This document shows, in pieces, positions 62,308 to 64,000 of a DNA stretch of 64,000 bases. The position numbers and the translations under genes are program-made. The notes below the pieces were generated by a model. The model was not told where the DNA came from and searched no databases. It was given only the letters and a program-made list of their open reading frames with translations. This DNA is from CAZUWH01 sp964624075 (GTDB taxonomy: Bacteria > Pseudomonadota > Alphaproteobacteria > Rhodospirillales > Rhodospirillaceae): NCBI GenBank assembly GCA_964624075.1, contig CAZUWH010000011.1, positions 1-64,000 on the forward strand, read 5' to 3'. How positions within the stretch are numbered: the stretch's first letter is position 1; every line of letters starts with the position of its first letter.

Positions 62308-64000
62308 TCAAGCCGTCATCGGCTTGAAAATTACTGCTCCCAAAGGAGGCATAGTCAGGGACACCGAATACTGTTGTCCATGCATGGGCACAGGTTCAGC
62401 CAGTACCGCGCCGGCGTTGCCGGCATTGCTTCCCCCATACACGGCGGCATCTGAATTGAAAATCTCCTGATACAATCCAGGCATTGGCACGCCGACGCGA
62501 TAATCGTGCCGTACCATGGGGGTGAAGTTGCACACGATGGTCACGAAGTCGTTCGGATCCATGCCCCGTCGCAGATAGGACAAAGTGCTCTGATCGTGAT
62601 CGTGGCAGTCAACCCACTGGAACCCCTCCCATTCGCTGTCCCGCTCATGCAAGGCAGGGGTACGACGATAAAGAGCGTTCAGATCCCGCAGACAGACGCG
62701 GGCGCCATTGTGAATCGGATACTGCAATAGATGCCAACCCAGACTGTCGTCGTGGTTCCACTCCAAGGTCTGACCGAATTCCGATCCCATGAACAGGAGC
62801 TTTTTGCCCGGCTGCGTGTACATGAAGGTGAAATAGAGCCGCAGGTTGGCAAATTTCTGCCATTCGTCTCCCGGCATCTTGCTGACCAGCGAGCCCTTGC
62901 CATGCACGACCTCGTCATGGGAGATGGCAAGGATGAAATTCTCGTGAAAGGCATACAGAAGTCCGAAGGTCAGATCATCGTGATGGTAGCGTCGATGTAC
63001 GGGATCTTTTGATATATACCGCAGCGTATCATGCATCCATCCCATATTCCACTTGTAGCCGAACCCAAGCCCACCAAGATAGGTGGGACGGGAAACCATC
63101 GGCCACGCTGTCGATTCCTCGGCACAGGTGAAAGCGCCAGAATGCTGCGCATAGACCATTTCGTTGACACGCTTCAGAAAGTAGATTGCCCCGAGATTCT
63201 CCTTCCCGCCATATTCATTTGGTACCCACTCTCCATGCGTGCGGCTGTAGTCGAGATAGATCATCGAGGCGACCGCATCCACACGCAAGCCATCGATATG
63301 ATACTGCTCAAGCCAGAACAAGGCACTGGACAGAAGGAAGTTCTGTACCTCTCTGCGATCATAGTTGTAGACCAGGGTTCCCCAATCGCTATGCCGTCCC
63401 TGACGGGGATCCATGTGTTCATACAGATGGGTGCCGTCGAAGAAACCGAGACCGTGGGCGTCTTCGGGAAAATGACCGGGCACCCAGTCCAGGATGACGC
63501 CGATGCCGGCTTCATGACACTTATCGACGAAATAGCGGAAATCGTCAGGATTGCCCAGGCGACTGGTCGGTGCGAACAAGGCGATGGGCTGATAGCCCCA
63601 TGATCCGACAAAGGGATGTTCGGTGACCGGCAAGAGCTCGATATGCGTGAATCCCAGATCCTTGACGTAATCCACCAGCTCCTCGGCCAGTTCCCGATAG
63701 CTCAACGAGCGGAATCCCTGTTCAGGATTACGCCGCCATGACATCAGATGCACCTCGTAGATGCTGATCGGCTTGTCGCGTGTGCTCGTCTCGGCACGGT
63801 TTTTCATCCACTCGTCATCGGCCCACTGGAACCGCGTCATGTCATAGACCCGCGAACCTGTGTGCGGCGGGATCTCGCACCAGAAAGCATACGGGTCGGC
63901 CTTCGCCGGCATCAGGTTGCCGTGGGGACCACGGATTTCGAACTTGTAATGCATGCCATCTTCGATACCGGGAATGAAGATGTCCCACACCCCGCAGGAA
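62308..64000 (-). CDS. glgB: 1,4-alpha-glucan branching enzyme, 5' part outside the window
   Basis: GlgB creates alpha-1,6 branches in glycogen. The visible part has no start because the gene runs off the right edge, so the N-terminal CBM48 domain is largely missing. Present: GMHYKFEIRGPHGNLMPAKA, IYEVHLMSWRRNPEQGFRSL, GHFPEDAHGLGFFDGTHLYE, DGLRVDAVASMIYLDYSR (nucleophile Asp), FTCAEESTAWPMVSRPTYLG (acid/base Glu) and ILAISHDEVVHGKGSLVSKM, and a C-terminal beta domain ending PLGAVIFKPM. glgX begins 13 bases after its stop, so they are likely one operon, probably including further glg genes to the right. Confidence 0.95.
   Translation of the reverse strand, partial: SCGVWDIFIPGIEDGMHYKFEIRGPHGNLMPAKADPYAFWCEIPPHTGSRVYDMTRFQWADDEWMKNRAETSTRDKPISIYEVHLMSWRRNPEQGFRSLSYRELAEELVDYVKDLGFTHIELLPVTEHPFVGSWGYQPIALFAPTSRLGNPDDFRYFVDKCHEAGIGVILDWVPGHFPEDAHGLGFFDGTHLYEHMDPRQGRHSDWGTLVYNYDRREVQNFLLSSALFWLEQYHIDGLRVDAVASMIYLDYSRTHGEWVPNEYGGKENLGAIYFLKRVNEMVYAQHSGAFTCAEESTAWPMVSRPTYLGGLGFGYKWNMGWMHDTLRYISKDPVHRRYHHDDLTFGLLYAFHENFILAISHDEVVHGKGSLVSKMPGDEWQKFANLRLYFTFMYTQPGKKLLFMGSEFGQTLEWNHDDSLGWHLLQYPIHNGARVCLRDLNALYRRTPALHERDSEWEGFQWVDCHDHDQSTLSYLRRGMDPNDFVTIVCNFTPMVRHDYRVGVPMPGLYQEIFNSDAAVYGGSNAGNAGAVLAEPVPMHGQQYSVSLTMPPLGAVIFKPMTA

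Noticed and set aside
1..64000. tRNA or rRNA genes
   Set aside because: I scanned the spacers for tRNA T-loop type motifs and rRNA-like sequence by eye and found none. A covariance search would be needed to exclude degenerate ones.

Overview
The window looks like a chromosomal segment of an alphaproteobacterium, probably of the Rhodospirillales. The reasons are family-level: hslV-hslU and hisB-hisH arrangements, a SENDDN-type XRE regulator, the lspA-DUF3035-M16-M16 block, an ELM1-family protein, HspQ, and a CbiG/CobE-CobJ fusion. I did not search any database, so this placement is inference. Coding DNA is fairly GC-rich and tightly packed wherever genes are intact.

Layout. 0.1-2 kb: a repeat copy, a DUF1640 fragment and pyrC. 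2-3.7 kb: a ruined PAS/HD-GYP signalling gene. 4.2-7 kb: an ELM1-like protein with a two-gene ABC-2 exporter. 7.2-10.3 kb: a large membrane/coiled-coil gene destroyed by frameshifts and stops. 10.2-14.3 kb: rnhB, rlmE, hslU, hslV and an XRE regulator. 14.7-20.9 kb: hisB-hisH, cobI and the cobJ fusion, a truncated coiled-coil gene, trpD and trpG. 20.9-23 kb: a phage/plasmid-type polyvalent-protein remnant, a repeat with a 17-G run, and a frameshifted HAD phosphatase. 23-28.7 kb: an AsmA-like protein, an orphan FliN-like protein, a peptide-binding protein and a HisN-like phosphatase. 28.8-36.8 kb: ileS, lspA, two lipoproteins and an M16 peptidase pair flanking an unknown acidic gene. 36.9-41.7 kb: M48 and DUF898 pseudogenes, murA, a broken secreted-protein gene and acyP. 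42-50.3 kb: a CDP-alcohol phosphatidyltransferase, RlmI-like methyltransferase, FAD oxidoreductase, hspQ, an envelope lipoprotein, pdxH, a cation efflux protein, mobA, queA and grxD. 50.3-53.7 kb: an accessory island of C/G-rich repeats plus broken methyltransferase and Rpn-nuclease genes. 53.7-64 kb: addA, a lipoprotein, and the glycogen/maltodextrin genes malQ, glgX and glgB (glgB is cut by the window edge).

The dominant signal is selective gene decay. About ten genes are recognisable only after reading across frameshifts and stop codons: signalling, coiled-coil, HAD, M48, DUF898, methyltransferase, Rpn and phage-like genes. The housekeeping genes around them (ileS, murA, hslUV, pyrC, glgX and others) are uninterrupted. 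A family of C/G-rich palindromic repeats sits in spacers next to much of the damage. Several operons look incomplete: trpG-trpD without trpE, hisB-hisH without hisA/hisF, addA without addB. Together this suggests recent relaxation of selection, for instance a host-associated lifestyle or a bottleneck.

I found no convincing new multi-gene system. The best leads are the repeat family, the repeat-bounded island at 50.3-53.7 kb, and the unknown acidic protein between the two M16 peptidases.
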